Assembly (NCBI RefSeq): GCF_901709675.1
Contig: NC_051095.1
Coordinates: 26,767,956-26,831,955 of the forward strand
Length of the DNA: 64,000 nt
DNA from: Syngnathus acus
Taxonomy: Eukaryota; Chordata; Actinopteri; Syngnathiformes; Syngnathidae
Reading direction: 5' to 3'
Under the pieces are notes generated by a model. The model was given only the letters and a program-made list of their open reading frames with translations. It did no database searches and was not told the DNA's origin. The translations under genes were made by a program, and so were the position numbers. Positions 1-11,984 of this stretch are shown piece after piece. How positions within the stretch are numbered: position 1 is the first letter of the stretch; every line of letters starts with the position of its first letter.

Positions 1-127
1 CACTAAATGATTACATTTCGGGACACCTGTGATTGTCACACTTTTTCTGTTCGAAACTGACCCCGGCCCCCCATCAGAGAAGGGAAAAGTTATGTGGCCC
101 TCATTGGAAAAAGTTTGGGGACCCCTG
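1..127. mobile_element. hAT-type transposon terminus (fragment)
   Basis: The sequence ends at 107-127 in a terminus reading AAAGTTTGGGGACCCCTG, typical of hAT elements whose other end begins CAGGGGTCCCC. The rest of the element lies to the left of the window. The next 8 bases (128-135) would be its target duplication, which cannot be tested without the other end. No coding remnant is visible. The class call rests on the terminus alone. Confidence 0.5.
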
Positions 128-568
128 CTTTAGATGAACAAAACGGCTTTGAAAAGAGATCTTCCGGAGGCTACGAAAAAAGGTTCTCCAGCCTTATGGC
201 AGCGGGTGCTAGTGATCCCGGGATACTTGATGCGCCTACCTGTAGAATAAGAGATCTCCAGTTCAAATTTACAGTGAACAACTGAGGAGCAGTCGTCCAT
301 TTGTTTTGTTTTACATTCGTTTTTTTTTTTCTTCCGTTTTTACATTTCGTTTTACAATGGAGGATTACATATCCAAACGATTTTCAACGATGGATTTTTT
401 GTCGAAGCAGGAGGTCATCAGTAAAGGAAGACCAACTCCGGAGTTAAAAGGTTTAATTCGGACAACAGGACTTCGGATTTCATGTGCTTTATTGAGTGGT
501 TTTATGTGTGAAGACTGCTGATATGAGATTTTAATTAAAATAGTTCAAATTAAATAATGAATAAGCCA
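128..568 (+). repeat. Left arm of a large inverted repeat, with a transposase N-terminus-like ORF
   Basis: This arm is the reverse complement, with indels, of 7353-7830. The two arms were originally separated by only about 8 bp, the octamer now duplicated at 569-576 and 7345-7352. An open frame at 357-521 starts MEDYIS and contains FLSKQEVISKGRPTPELKGL. This resembles, from memory, the N-terminal leader of zinc-finger (ZMYM/TTF-type) hAT transposases, where a 'KGRPTPEL' stretch is common. The frame ends early in this arm. No zinc finger or catalytic domain follows. Whether the palindrome is a foldback transposon or a duplicated hAT 5' end is undecided. Confidence 0.6.
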
Positions 569-689
569 CACTAGAGCAGCGTTCCCCAACCTTTTTTGTG
601 ACACGGATAGGTGTCGGACAAATTTTACGGGGGGGGGGGGGGGGGGTGACGTCAGTGCCTCCCCAGTCATGAACCTCACCGCACGTCAC

Positions 690-2100
690 TGACAGACACA
701 CAAAAAAAGACCCGCCCCCTCCAAAATGACCCCCCCAAAAAAATGTGTCCTCTTTTTCAGAAACCCAAATCTGGTCACCCTAGACAAAATGGCTCTTTTG
801 ATCATGAAAGTTGCAGACCACTGGCCTATACTTACGAACCTTTGCAATAGAAACCGAAGCCTCGCGATTTTTTGCATTTACTTCCGAACCAATTATAGAC
901 TTTTAAAATTTTAGACGCTCCTCCCCAGTCTCCTAAGACTACATAAAACTCAAAATCATAAAGGACAATGGCAACGCATGCCAATTCTCGAACTCACCAG
1001 TGTTGCCCCAAAGTAGATAACGCCGTGAAAATTGCTAACTAACCCTTGCCGCAGGAGAGCGCACGCATCGAATAAAAGGCGGAAGGCGTTGCCGTGCAGC
1101 AGACAGTACCAGGTTGTTTTAAATAAAAACATGAAGAACACACTTTGTGTTTGTCAATTTCCATTTTTAGAAGCTCGGTTCCTTTTTTTACTTTTTTTTA
1201 GTTCTCACTCGTGTTCTGCGCGAGGTGCGTTCAATGACCACTCACACAGTCGGAAAACTCATTAATTGCAACAGAAATTAATGACGAGTACGTGAGCACA
1301 TTGCAAGCAGTACGTACAGACATACAATAATTTATTAGCCTGATTTCTTTTGTGTCTTCTCTAGTGGATTTTTAGCAAGTGTGGAAATTTAGAACAGGTT
1401 CCCCCTTCCCCAAACAAAGTTAGGAGGTCAAGATTATAGTGACATTTATTTTTTGTTATAAAGGTTTCAAAAAGCAAAAACAAAACTTGTTTTGGTTTTC
1501 TGTGTGTTTTACACAGAGTAATAGGGCAAAAAGTGTGACTTTTGGGACAGTCCTGCAACGCATTATTTGCTTTTACATTGATTCCTATGGGAAAGGTTAC
1601 AAATGTTTCTACTTACAAACCCGATCGCGAATGCAAATGAGATACTTCACGTCCCACTCTCTTTAGGCCGCAAGATGTGCACCTCCCTTTGCGGTCGACA
1701 TATTTGTAGTTTTTTAGCCGACGTAGAGTTTACTTGTGCCGCAAACTTTTAGATTGATTAACAAATGTGAACGGTAGAAGACTTGTTCATACATACGTAA
1801 CACGTAACAAAATAAATCCCCTCACAATATTTATGAACACGTCTTGTAAACAAGCACTGCTGTCAAATTAACCAGTAGATAATGCTAGCATTAGCGAGAA
1901 GCTAACAAATGCATTTAACACATTTTTGTGTTCCCCAAATACAGCACCTTTGATGCAATTCATCGGATACAACTACTCATAATACACCCACAAGAAGTAA
2001 AAACAGCGCGCACAGCTCTAAAATCAGCAGAAAGACTGGCGCTAATGCAATGAAAACGAATGCATAGACACGCAATATTATTCAAGTGAAATACAGTTTA
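690..2100. other. Hosted interior of the outer hAT, no gene recognised
   Basis: Only short, random-looking open frames occur in this AT-rich stretch. None shows a domain. A poly-G run at about 632-650 lies at its left edge. On the minus strand an AATAAA signal lies at about 2097-2103, just beyond the THAP remnant, so the remnant may keep part of an old 3' end. Confidence 0.5.
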
Positions 2101-2118
2101 TTATTTTTGTCATCTCAA

Positions 2119-2375
2119 GCTTACAGCTTTACTGTGTCCGTCATTTCTATAGATTGAAGGAACTGAACCATCAACGAAATGAAGTATTTCGGTGAATCCT
2201 TCGCTATACCGACAAAAGAATTCTGAAACACTCGTCCTTGAACAAGCAGGACTTTGCCCACAGACGTGGGAACACTGCTTGAAAAAGGAAATTTGACCAG
2301 GCACTTCTTTGAGGTTCTGATGTTGGGGCAAGATGCACCCAACAACGGAACATTTTGATCTCTCCACTTCGACAT
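2119..2375 (-). pseudogene. Decayed THAP zinc-finger domain
   Basis: Read on the minus strand, pieces of one THAP domain (a C2CH DNA-binding finger) appear in order but in different frames: a KCSVVGC start, then APTSEPQRSAWSNFLF, then SVPTSVGKVLLV, then DGSVPSIY. THAP domains of teleost proteins are known to have this order, with a C-x-x-x-C start, a TSEP...W..F core and a DGSVP end. At least two frameshifts separate the pieces, and the later Cys/His ligands are not clear, so it is non-functional. An AATAAA signal follows on the same strand at about 2100. It could come from a P-element/THAP9-type transposon or a host THAP gene. Confidence 0.55.
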
Positions 2376-2596
2376 CCTTGAGTTGTTTGAACTACAAAAG
2401 TCTCTCAGGGTAATAAAGATGGTGGATTGCAAGACCATTTGGCAACAACCATTACCTTTGGGGTTTGTCTCACCCCAACGGATATGATGTAATAGATAAA
2501 AATACGTAATAGAAAACGGAGAAAACTGAACGGAGTAAAAAATAGCCCCCAAACAGTATCTCTGCAGCACCTGGAGGGATAGATTACATTCTAAAT

Positions 2597-3902
2597 CGGG
2601 GGTGGGCAAACTACGGCCCGCGGGCCACATCCGGCCCACGGGACCGTTTAATCCGGCCCGCCAACCCTGAATAAATTGTATTATTAAACTTTTTTTTTGG
2701 TCATTTTGCCTGCAATGACTGCGTTTCCCCAGTAGATGGGGAACCGCTCGCCTGCGCATTTACTACCGGAAGCCGTGTCAGAAAGCTCGGTGCACACTCA
2801 CAAGTGTGTGTACGTACTCAGTAGTACGGACATGGCGCACTCGCGCTCTATTTGTATCAGTCCCGAATTTAGAGCGTGGGCTGTGACGACAGCATTCTTG
2901 TAATTCGCGCGCTGAGCTTTCAGATACAGTTTTACGGTAAAGCCACCCACAAACCTTCCCCTGGAATCCTTCTATTAAAATGAGTCGCCCAAGGAAAAGC
3001 AAGGTGGACACAGTGCCGAGTGTTTAAAAAAGAGTGGCCAATTTGGCTCGACGTACGCGACGTGACGTTCAGCCACATGAACATCAACATCAACCCGTCA
3101 CACCTCGGATCTCTCCTAAGAATTGCCACAACAAATTTTACTCCAGACTATGACGCACTAGCAAAAAAGGGAGACCAACAACACTGTTCCCACTGAAAAT
3201 GAAGGTGAGGCTCTCAAGTTTGTTGGAAAAAAATGCATTTTGAATATGATTTGTACACATAGCAGGGATTGAAACTAGCGACCATTCTCATTTTCAAACA
3301 ATGCAGGATGCTCAAGGACATTGATGCACCACCTGTTTGCGACTAATCTTAGCCTGTAAAGTTCTTAAGGCTTACTTTAAGGAAGTGTTTCCCGTTTCCT
3401 CACCTCTGTTACCAGGTGTTTGTGAGTTAAAACTCTGTTCTGATTTTCAGATACCCCTCACCGTGTTGCCGTTTTGATTACTTTATTTGGATGTATGCTT
3501 TCACCGATTCTTCAAGATGATATATTTGGTCAGAATGTTTGCCGTTTGATGTGATCTCATAAGATAAACATCTTTCATTAATCTGACCTGCAGGCACTGA
3601 AGTGATGGAGACTGTTATTCATAATAACAGTGTCGTATTTTATGAGAATCACTGATAGCAGTTTTTTAGTGAATTTCTTTTTTTTTTTAATGCTGTTAAT
3701 AAATGCATTTGTTTTCAAAAAACTCGTTTGGAATATCCATGCTTTACTACCTACTAAAGGCCAAAATCTTTTATGCAATGATCTTTACAGGTCGCTTATA
3801 TTACTTCACACAAACACTACGTCCATCTGCTCCTGGTTCGGCCCTCCGGTCCAAATTTAGAACCCAGTTCGGCCCGCGAGTCAAAAAGTTTGCCCACCCC
3901 TG
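2597..3902. mobile_element. hAT-type element, 1.3 kb, uninterrupted copy
   Basis: The left end reads CGGGGGTGGGCAAACTACGG and the right end GTTTGCCCACCCCTG, the widespread CAGGGGTGGGCAAAC hAT terminus with one base altered. The flanking octamers TTCTAAAT (2589-2596) and TTCTACAT (3903-3910) match 7 of 8. The copy at 22776-26952 is the same element with two LINEs inserted, so this copy shows the pre-insertion state. No intact transposase frame is visible, so it is probably non-autonomous. Confidence 0.82.
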
Positions 3903-3910
3903 TTCTACAT

Positions 3911-5001
3911 ACTACATTCTTGGAGACTCCAAATACACAAGAAAATGAATATGGAAGCAATAAAGGTGGATTTTCCATATGTCTCATTCTTGGAGGCTTA
4001 CTCCGTGGTTTACAGGTTAAACACACAATTGAACAATTATGCTCGAAGCTTGAGCGCAAATGGTGTGCAACTAAACTCGTCCCAAGAAACACTCCTGGAT
4101 CTCTAGATCCCTTGTCCTCGTCCCTTGCCTCATCCGGGGCTTCTACCGTGAGTTTCCTCATAAGACATGTAAGGCACCAGATGTGCCCCTTGGGGAGGGC
4201 GGGGTGGGGGGATACTAGTATGACTGTGGGTCTTTGATTAAATTAGTGGCTTTGGTTCTTCAATTGGCCAAATAGGGTTAGGCGCATCCTTTTCATTTTG
4301 TAAACTTTTGGTTCCCCACTGTCATCTACTGTCTGCGTCTCGGTTCAAATCCTGCACAAGTGACATTGTTTGGTCGTAGCTGACTGCCGTTAGACAAAGG
4401 ACGTCATGTACAGATCCTGTTATGTCAATGTGAGTGTAAAAAACAAAACACCTTTAGCATCACAAATTCCCTGCATCACAGTCAAGTTGCTTTTTATTAT
4501 TTATTAGGAATGTGCTCAATCTATTGATACCTACGTACTGATGTTAATAAAAAGGATACTGTACCGATATTTTGGTTCTGGGTATTGGTAGTCTTCCCTG
4601 AGTCGAGGGCGCGCAGCAATAGCGTAAAAAGGGGATATACACCATATGCAACGCATAGAAATGATGCGCCCTTTGGCAAAGCAATGGGAGGAAAGTTATT
4701 TTGAGTAGGTATTTTATGTATTTATTAAACAGCTGTTGTTGTTTTTTACGTGTGATATGATCAATAACAGAGGGATGTCACTGCTCAGTGACTGTCACCT
4801 CCTCTACTCTCAGCCTCTCCGCCGACACACACGCAGAGGCGCTGCAGTGCGCGCTTCCTTGCGCACGCGCTGGAGTGTGATTGTTTCCATTTGAAACATC
4901 TGATGACCTACCACTTTTTCGTTTGCCAGTATTTGTCGTTTTTGAAAAAAAGAAAACGAAAAAAACAAGTCACATTAACCTCGGTATTCAATGTGTAGTT
5001 G
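3911..5001. other. Interior sequence of the outer hAT, no gene recognised
   Basis: Open frames are short (up to about 115 codons at 3890-4237) and lack motifs. A 345-base frame on each strand across 3817-4237 overlaps the hAT terminus and looks fortuitous. No RNA gene or repeat family is recognised here. Confidence 0.4.
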
Positions 5002-5139
5002 CGGATATTAAAGCCTGTAATGGTACTATTCTCTAGCTGACGTGAGTACGTCTGTGTATGTGCCCTGATGCGAATATTAAAGCCTGTAATGGTACTATTC
5101 TCTAGCTGACGTGAGTATGTTTGTGTATGTGCCCTGATG
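5002..5139. repeat. 69-bp tandem duplication
   Basis: The unit at 5002-5070, beginning CGGATATTAAAGCC and ending GCCCTGATG, is repeated directly at 5071-5139 with a few substitutions. It sits immediately before the TCTA microsatellite. Confidence 0.85.
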
Positions 5140-5175
5140 TCCCAGCTCGTGTGCGTGTACAGACTGACCTCGTGG

Positions 5176-5302
<127 letters not shown>

Positions 5303-7065
5303 CGTCTGCTCAATGACCTCAACCGCTTCTTTGCTCGCTTCGACGCTCAGAACAGCACTTGCCCGCTGAAGGCCACTCCCCCTTCCCACGAGCTGCCCCT
5401 GTGCCTCTCCGCCGACAGCGTGAGGAGGACGCTTGCCGCTATCGACATCCGTAAGGCGGCGGGCCCGGACAACATCCCGGGTCGAGCGCTGAAGGACTGC
5501 GCTGGTGAGCTGACGGGTGTCTTCACGGACATCTTTAACACTTCCCTGCAGCAGGCCATCGTCCCGTCGTGTTTCAAAGCTGCCACCATCGTACCTGTGC
5601 CGAAGAAGCCTGCTCCGTCCTGCTTCAATGACTACCGCCCCGTGGCACTTACGCCCATCATCATGAAGTGCTTTGAGCGGCTTGTCTTGGAGCACATCCG
5701 GTCAGTTCTCCCCCCCACCATTGACCCCTTCCAGTTTGCGTACCGAGCCAAACGGTCCTCTGAGGATGCCATCTGCTCTGCCCTCCACTCGGCCCTCACC
5801 CACCTGGAGGGGAAGGACTCGTATGTGAGGTTGCTGTTTGTGGACTTCAGTTCTGCCTTCAACACCATTGTGCCGCAGCGTCTCATCAGCAAACTTGACA
5901 AGCTGGGCCTCAGTACCTGCCTCTGCAACTGGCTACTGGACTTCCTCTGTCAGAGGCCACAGGTGGTACGTGTTGGCGACAAGATCTCCGCCAGCATCAC
6001 GCTGAGCACAGGGGCCCCCCAAGGCTGCGTGCTCAGTCCGCTGCTCTTCACCCTCCTGACGCATGACTGCGCTGCCACCTGCAGCGGCAACCGCATAGTG
6101 AAGTTTGCTGACGACACGACTCTGGTGGGTCTCATCACCAAGGGAGACGAGACTCAATACAGGCTGGAGGTTGACCTTCTGACCGCGTGGTGCAGGGACA
6201 ACAACCTCCTGCTGAACGTCGACAAGACCAAGGAGATTGTTGTTGACTTCCGGAAGGGTCACGCCCAACACCTGCCGCTGACCATCGACGGTGCTGTGGT
6301 GGAGCGAGTGAGCAGTGCCAGGTTCCTGGGGGTGCACATCAGTGAAGATCTCTCCTGGTCCACCAACACCGCGTCGCTGGCGAAGAAGGCCCAGCGCCGC
6401 CTGTACTTCCTTCGGAAACTCAGGCGAGCGGGGGCTCCTCCGGCCGTCATGACTACTTTTTACCGCGGCACCATTGAGAGCGTCCTCTCCAGCTGTATTG
6501 CTGTCTGGGGTGGCAGCTGCACTGACCAAGACTTGAAGGCCCTGCAGCGCGTAGTGAAAACGGCTAGTAAGACTATTGGTGCTTCTCTCCCCTCCTTGAA
6601 GGACATTTACACCTCCCAACTCACCCGCAAGGCGACCAAGATTGTGAGTGATGTGAGTCACCCCGCTCACTCTTTGTTTGAACTTCTGCCCTCTGGGAGG
6701 CGGTACAGGAGCCTGCGCTCCCGCACCACCAGACTTTCCAACAGCTTCGTACTCCAGGCTGTTAGGATCCTGAACTCGCTCCCCCTTTCAGCGTAGCGTC
6801 CTGTTCTTGCTGTATGCACACTGGCTCGGTTTTGCCCCTCATATTTAATGGGTTATTGGTCTGTTATTTATTCATCGCTCATTTTATTTTATTTTATTTA
6901 TTATTTGTTATTTATGGTTTGGGCATTCTTGTTTTTGTTTTGTGTCGCCTACTTGTATGTCTCGTCACCGTGGGATGGAGGAAACGGAATTTCGGTTTCT
7001 TTGTGTGTCTTGACATATGAAGGGATTGACAATAAAGCTTACTTTGACTTTGACTTTGACTTTGA
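5303..7065 (+). mobile_element. Rex1/L2-like (CR1-group) LINE, 5' truncated
   Basis: This non-LTR retrotransposon lacks its endonuclease half and starts within the reverse-transcriptase (RT) ORF. It keeps a 3' UTR (6797-7030) and a 3' end with AATAAA followed by GACTTT repeats (7030-7065). A 5'-truncated copy of the same family (about 590 bp) lies at 23108-23700. Assignment to Rex1/L2 rather than another CR1-group family is by RT motifs only. Confidence 0.85.
5306..6796 (+). pseudogene. LINE reverse transcriptase (5'-truncated ORF)
   Basis: One open frame of about 495 codons is cut at its N-terminus by 5' truncation. The order of motifs is that of CR1-group RTs: a leader [25 protein letters not shown] (RT0/1), [20 protein letters not shown] (first catalytic Asp), [14 protein letters not shown], and the active-site box [11 protein letters not shown]. 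These are followed by [12 protein letters not shown] and FLGVHI, and the thumb/C-terminal region ends PLSA. No internal stop is present, so the copy is fairly young. It cannot be mobile without the missing 5' UTR and apurinic-type endonuclease. It would normally reverse-transcribe its own RNA at a nicked target. Confidence 0.88.

Positions 7066-7093
<28 letters not shown>
7066..7093. repeat. (TCTG)n microsatellite
   Basis: Seven TCTG units directly follow the LINE tail and pass into TCTATCA. With the (TCTA)n on the other side, this frames the LINE. Confidence 0.9.
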
Positions 7094-7099
<6 letters not shown>

Positions 7100-7352
7100 A
7101 CCAAACCCCTCGTTAGTGAAATTTTTATTTTTTTTTTCCAAATTCAAGACATTAATGTTTATTACTGGTGCACAAAATGAGCCGTGCATGAACATCACCT
7201 TGTTCAAAGAAGAACAAAACCAACACAATGCATGAACTCACAACAAATTACATACCTACAAACAGTGGTGTGGTTCATGACTGGGGAGGCACTGACGTCA
7301 TCCCTCCCCCATAACCGTGTCACAAAAAAGGTTGGGGAACGCTGCACTAGAG

Positions 7353-7830
7353 TAGCTTATTCATTATTTAATTTGGACTGTTATAATTAAATTCCCATAT
7401 CAGCAGTCTTCACACATAAAAACATTCAATAAAGCACATGGAATCAAAAACTTGTTTTCGATCGTGCGTACCACTCCGTTTGAAAAGACATGTACGAATC
7501 AAACCTTTTAACTCCGGAGTTGGTCTTCCTTTACTGATGACCTCCTGCTTCGACAAAAAATCCATCGTTGAAAATTGTTTGAGTTTGGATATGTAATCCT
7601 CCATTGTAAAACGAAATGTAAAAACGAAAGGAAAAAAACGAATGTAAAACAAAATAAATGGACGACCGCTCCTCAGCTGTTAACTGTAAATTTGAACTGG
7701 AGATCACTTATTCTACAGGTGGGCGCATGAAGCATCCCGGGATCACTGGCGCCCCCTGCCATAAGGCTGGAGAACCTTTTTTCGTTCCATCCGTTGGGTC
7801 TCTTTTCAAAGCCATTTTGTTCATCTGAAG
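7353..7830 (-). repeat. Right arm of the large inverted repeat
   Basis: This is the reverse complement of 128-568. On the minus strand it carries the longer version of the small frame (7410-7604), reading MEDYISKLKQFSTMDFL and the KGRPTPELKGL segment. The two arms differ by substitutions and indels, so they are not a recent duplication. Confidence 0.65.
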
Positions 7831-8406
7831 AAACACGACGTTACAGACAGATGAAAAAACACACAAGATATTATATACACCAGCTTAACTCCGGAAATTA
7901 ATTAATACAGCCACAGTGTTTGAACACTTAAACAGCGACATAAAGACAGAGAGCAATGCCTCAGTGACGTTATTGAAATCTTGTCTCCTGAAAACGACAA
8001 ATTAAAACGAATGGTCTGTCCCGCCACACATAGTAAGTGAAAAAACGTATGTTTTTGTTTGTGGAATTTGTTGAACTGAGAGTTTGTCTGTGTGAGACAA
8101 TGCACACAATGTTCATTGTTGAAAATGTGGTCTTTGGTCTGTGGTTTTAGTACTGTAGGAGTCAATTTGTCATTATCATGTTGGTGCGTGACATGATAAT
8201 GTCACACAATACATTTGGCTGAGCAGAGGTGTGTGTGTGTGTGCGCGCGCGTTTGTGCGTGAGTGTGCATGTGTGTGTGTGTGTGTGTGCGTGAGTGTGT
8301 GTGTGTGGGGGGGGAATGTTCATGTGTGCTCATGTGTATGATGTGGCTCTTTGCGATGACACAGTAAAAAATGTGGCTCTAGTCTCTGACTGGTTGGCCA
8401 CCCCTG
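7831..8406. mobile_element. hAT-type terminus preceded by a (GT)n microsatellite
   Basis: The sequence ends GGTTGGCCACCCCTG at 8406, the right terminus of a hAT family beginning CAGGGGTGGCCAACC. No matching left end is found in the window. A GT/GC/GGGG-rich microsatellite spans about 8226-8318. The stretch 7831-8165 has no recognisable coding content. Confidence 0.45.
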
Positions 8407-8997
8407 GCATAGCCTGTCAGCATAGGCAGCCGTGTGATTACGCAATCCTCAGAGGAGGCAAGGCAGGAAGTTGCCTCCTCCGAGTGACTCGTCTTCGGTT
8501 TTAACATGACTATAAAAATTCTGCGATTTTGGTTCAAAATGATACAAAACTACTGAAATTAACTCCGTGAGTCGTCACCTTATCGTGGTGGAGGGGTTTG
8601 CGTGCCCCTATGATCCTAGGAGCCATGTTGTCTGGGGCTTCATGCCCCTGGTAGGGTCACCCATGGCAAACGGGTCCTAGGTGAGGGGCCAGACAAAGCA
8701 CGGCTCACACGAGCCCCTTATGACGAACAAAATAAATGGATCTCGTTTTCCCTCGCCCGGACGCGGGTCACCGGGGCCCCCCTCTGGAGCCAGGCCTGGA
8801 GGCGGGCTCGAAGGCGAGCGTCTGGTGGCCGGGCCTTCGCCCATGGGGCCCGGCCGGGCACAGCCCAAAAAGGAAACGTGGGTCCCCCTTCCCATGGGCT
8901 CACCACCTGTGGGAGGGGCCAAAGGGGTCGGGTGCAGTGCAAGCTGGGTGGCGGCCAAAGGCAGGGACCTTGGCGGTCTGATCCCCGGCTGCAGAAG

Positions 8998-10284
8998 CTG
9001 GCTCTTGGGACATGGAATGTCACCTCTCTGGCTGGAAAGGAGCCCGAGCTGGTGTGCGAGGCAGAAAAGTTCAGACTAGATATAGTCGGACTTGCCTCTA
9101 CGCACAGTTTGGGTTCCGGTACCAGCCCTCTCGAGAGGGGCTGGACTCTCTTCCACTCTGGAGTTGCCCACGGTGAGAGGCGTCGAGCAGGTGTGGGTAT
9201 ACTTATTGCCCCCCGGTTGGGCGCCTGCACATTGGGGTTCACCCCGGTGAACGAGAGGGTAGCCTCCCTCCGCCTTCGGGTGGGGGGACGGGTCCTGACT
9301 GTTGTTTGTGTCTATGCACCAAACGGCAGCTCAGAGTACCCACCCTTCTTGGAGTCCCTGGAGGAAGTGCTGAAGAGCGCTCCTTCTGGGGACTCCATCG
9401 TTCTACTGGGTGACTTCAATGCTCACGTGGGCAATGACAGTGAGACCTGGAAGGGCGTGATTGGGAGGAACGGCCTCCCCGATCTGAACCCGAGCGGTGT
9501 TCTATTATTGGACTTCTGTGCTCGACACGGATTTTCTATAATGAACATCATGTTCAATCATAAGGGTGTCCATGTGTGCACTTGGCACCAGGACACCCTA
9601 GGCCGCAGTTCGATGATCGACTTTGTAGTCGTGTCATCGGATTTGCGGCCGCATGTTTTGGACACTCGGGCGAAGAGAGGGGCGGAGCTGTCAACTGATC
9701 ACCACCTGGTGGTGGGTTGGCTCCGATGGTGGGGGAAGATGCCGGTCCGACCTGGCAGACCCAAACGCTCTGTGAGGGTCTGCTGGGAACGTCTGGCGGA
9801 ATCCCCTGTCAGGAAAAGCTTCAACTCCCACCTCTGGCAGAGCTTTTCCCACGTCCCGGGGGAGGCGGGGGACATTGAGTCCGAGTGGACCTTGTTCCGC
9901 GCCTCCATTGTTGAGGCGGCCGACCGGAGCTGTGGCCGTAAGGTCATTGGTGCCTGTCGTGGCGGCAATCCCCAAACCCGCTGGTGGACACCGGCGGTAA
10001 GGGATGCCGTAAAGCTGAAGAAGGAGTCCTATCGGGCCGTTTTGGCCTGCGGGACTCCGGAGGCAGCTGACAGGTACCGGATGGCCAAGCGGAACGCGGC
10101 TTCGGCGGTTGCTGAGGCAAAAACCCGGGCGTGGGAGGAGTTTGGCGAGGCCATGGAGAATGACTTCCAGACGGCTTCGAGGAAATTCTGGTCCACCATC
10201 CGGCGTCTCAGGAGGGGGAAGCAGTGCAACGTCAACACTGTTTACAGTGGAGATGGCGTGCTGCTGACCTCGACTCGGGACGTC
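8998..10284 (+). pseudogene. Rex3 apurinic-like endonuclease region
   Basis: The open frame (8878-10404) carries the exonuclease-endonuclease-phosphatase fold in order: [64 protein letters not shown] and [10 protein letters not shown]. The last is the catalytic Asp-His pair. The domain nicks target DNA to prime reverse transcription. After STRDV at about 10280 the frame is lost by a small deletion. The RT continues in another frame that is already open from 10224. The true start is not obvious; the conserved domain begins near 8998. Confidence 0.85.
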
Positions 10285-11768
10285 GGTGGGGAGAATACTT
10301 CGAAGACCTCCTCTATTCCACCTACACGCCTTCCATTGTGGAAGCAGGGCCTGGGGACTCTGAGGCGGACTCTCCAATCTCTGGGGTCGAAGTCACTGCG
10401 GTAGTTAAAAAACTCCTCGGTGGCAAGGCCCCGGGGGTGGATGAGATCCGCCCGGATTTCTTAAGGGCTCTGGATGTTGTAGGGCTGTCATGGCTGACAC
10501 ATCTCTACAACATTGCGTGGACATCGGGGACAGTGCCTCTGGATTGGCAGACTGGGGTGGTGGTTCCCCTCTTTAAGAAGGGGGACCGGAGGGTGTGTTC
10601 CAATTACAGGGGAATTACACTCCTCAGCCTCCCTGGTAAGGTCTATTCAGGGGTGCTGGAGAGGAGGGTCCGTCGGGAGGTCGAACCTCGGATTCAGGAG
10701 GAACAGTGTGGCTTTCGTCCTGGCTGTGGAACAGTGGACCAGCTCTTCACCCTCAGCAGGATCCTCGAGGGTGCATGGGAGTTCGCCCAACCAGTCCACA
10801 TGTGTTTTGTGGACTTGGAGAAGGCGTTCGACCGTGTCCCTCGGGAGGTTCTGTGGGGGGTGCTTCGGGAGTACGGGGTACCGAGCCAACTGATAAGGGC
10901 GGTTCGGTCCCTGTATCACCGATGCCAGAGTTTGGTCCGCATTTCCGGCAGTAAGTCGGATTCGTTCCCAGTGAGGGTTGGACTCCGCCAAGGCTGCCCT
11001 TTGTCACCGATTCTGTTCATAATTTTTATGGACAGAATTTCTAGGCGCAGCCGAGGCGTTGAGGGTGTCCTGTTTGGTGACCTCAGCATCGCGTCTCTGC
11101 TTTTTGCAGACGACGTGGTGCTGTTGGCTTCTTCAGGCCGTGATCTCCAGCTCTCACTGGAGCGGTTCGCAGCCGAGTGTGAAGCGGTCGGGATGAGGGT
11201 CAGCACCTCCAAATCCGAGTCCATGGTCCTCGATCGGAAAAGGGTGGAATGCCCTCTCCGGATCGGGGATGAGATCCTGCCCCAAGTGGAGGAGTTTAAG
11301 TATCTTGGGGTCTTGTTCACGAGTGAGAGGAGGATGGAGCGCGAGATCGACAGGCGGATCGGTGCAGCGTCGGCAGTAATGCGGACTCTGTACCGGTCCG
11401 TCGTGGTAAAGAGAAAGCTGAGCCAAAAGGCAAAGCTCTCAATTTACCGGTCGATTTACGCTCCTACCCTCACCTATGGTCACGAGCTATGGGTCGTGAC
11501 CGAAAGAACGAGATCCCGGATACAAGCGGCCGAAATGAGTTTTCTCCGCAGGATGTCCGGGCTCTCCCTTAGAGATAGGGCGAGAAGTTCGGTCATCCGG
11601 GAGAGACTCGGAGTAGAGTCGCTACTCCTCCACGTTGAGAGGAGCCAGATGAGGTGGCTCGGGCATCTCATCAGGATGCCTCCTGGACGCCTCCCTGGGG
11701 AGGTGTTCCGGGCATGTCCCACCGGTAGGAGACCCCGGGGACGACCCAGGACGCGCTGGAGAGACTAA
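10224..11768 (+). pseudogene. Rex3 reverse transcriptase region
   Basis: The frame resumes with [18 protein letters not shown] and shows RTE-clade RT motifs: GGKAPGVDEIRPDFL, DWQTGVVVPLFKKGD, NYRGITLLSLPGKVY, FVDLEKAFDRVPRE (first Asp), VGLRQGCPLSPILF and the active site SLLFADDVVLLAS. These are followed by EEFKYLGVLF and a C-terminal RWLGHLIRMPPGRLPGE segment. A stop (TAA at 11766-11768) replaces the usual tyrosine codon. The expected tail, ending PPRPDPG at the RTE 3' end, follows in frame after it. The active site is intact but the protein is split and truncated. Confidence 0.88.
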
Positions 11769-11984
11769 GTCTCTCAGCTGGCCTGGGAACGCCTTGGGAT
11801 CCCCTGGGATGAGCTAGATGAAGTGGCTGGGGAGAGGGAAGTCTGGGAGTCCCTCCTGAAGCCGCTGCCCCCGCGACCCGACCCCGGATAAGCGGAAGAA
11901 GATGGATGGATGGATGGATGGAGGACTTTATAATAAAAACAATTGAATTTGTTTTTTCCCCTTTTCATGATGGCAGGGGAGGCA

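Larger units (their letters stand above)
8563..11921 (+). mobile_element. Rex3-type RTE LINE, nearly full length
   Basis: This is a teleost RTE-clade LINE. It starts with the GAGTCGTCACCTTATCG 5' leader, contains endonuclease and RT regions, and ends CCCGGATAAGCGGAAGA followed by GATG repeats (11901-11921), the characteristic Rex3 tail. Conserved RT blocks at 10545-10564 and 10989-11009 match, from memory, the segments widely used to amplify Rex3 in fish. It is broken by a frameshift between endonuclease and RT and by an early stop at 11766. Two other copies (31736-34905 and 53857-55815) are on the minus strand. Confidence 0.93.

Noticed and set aside
1952-1962. TGATGCAAT, a match to the amino-acid response element that regulates slc7a11 in mammals
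   Set aside because: It lies about 45 kb on the far side of the exons found here, inside a hAT, and a 9-base match is expected by chance.
2121-2759. 212-codon minus-strand frame
   Set aside because: It runs through the hAT terminus (2597-2759), unrelated sequence and the frame-broken THAP relic. It is not one gene.
9691-10377. 228-codon antisense frame over Rex3
   Set aside because: It is a shadow of the GC-rich sense ORF. The sense strand carries clear endonuclease motifs.
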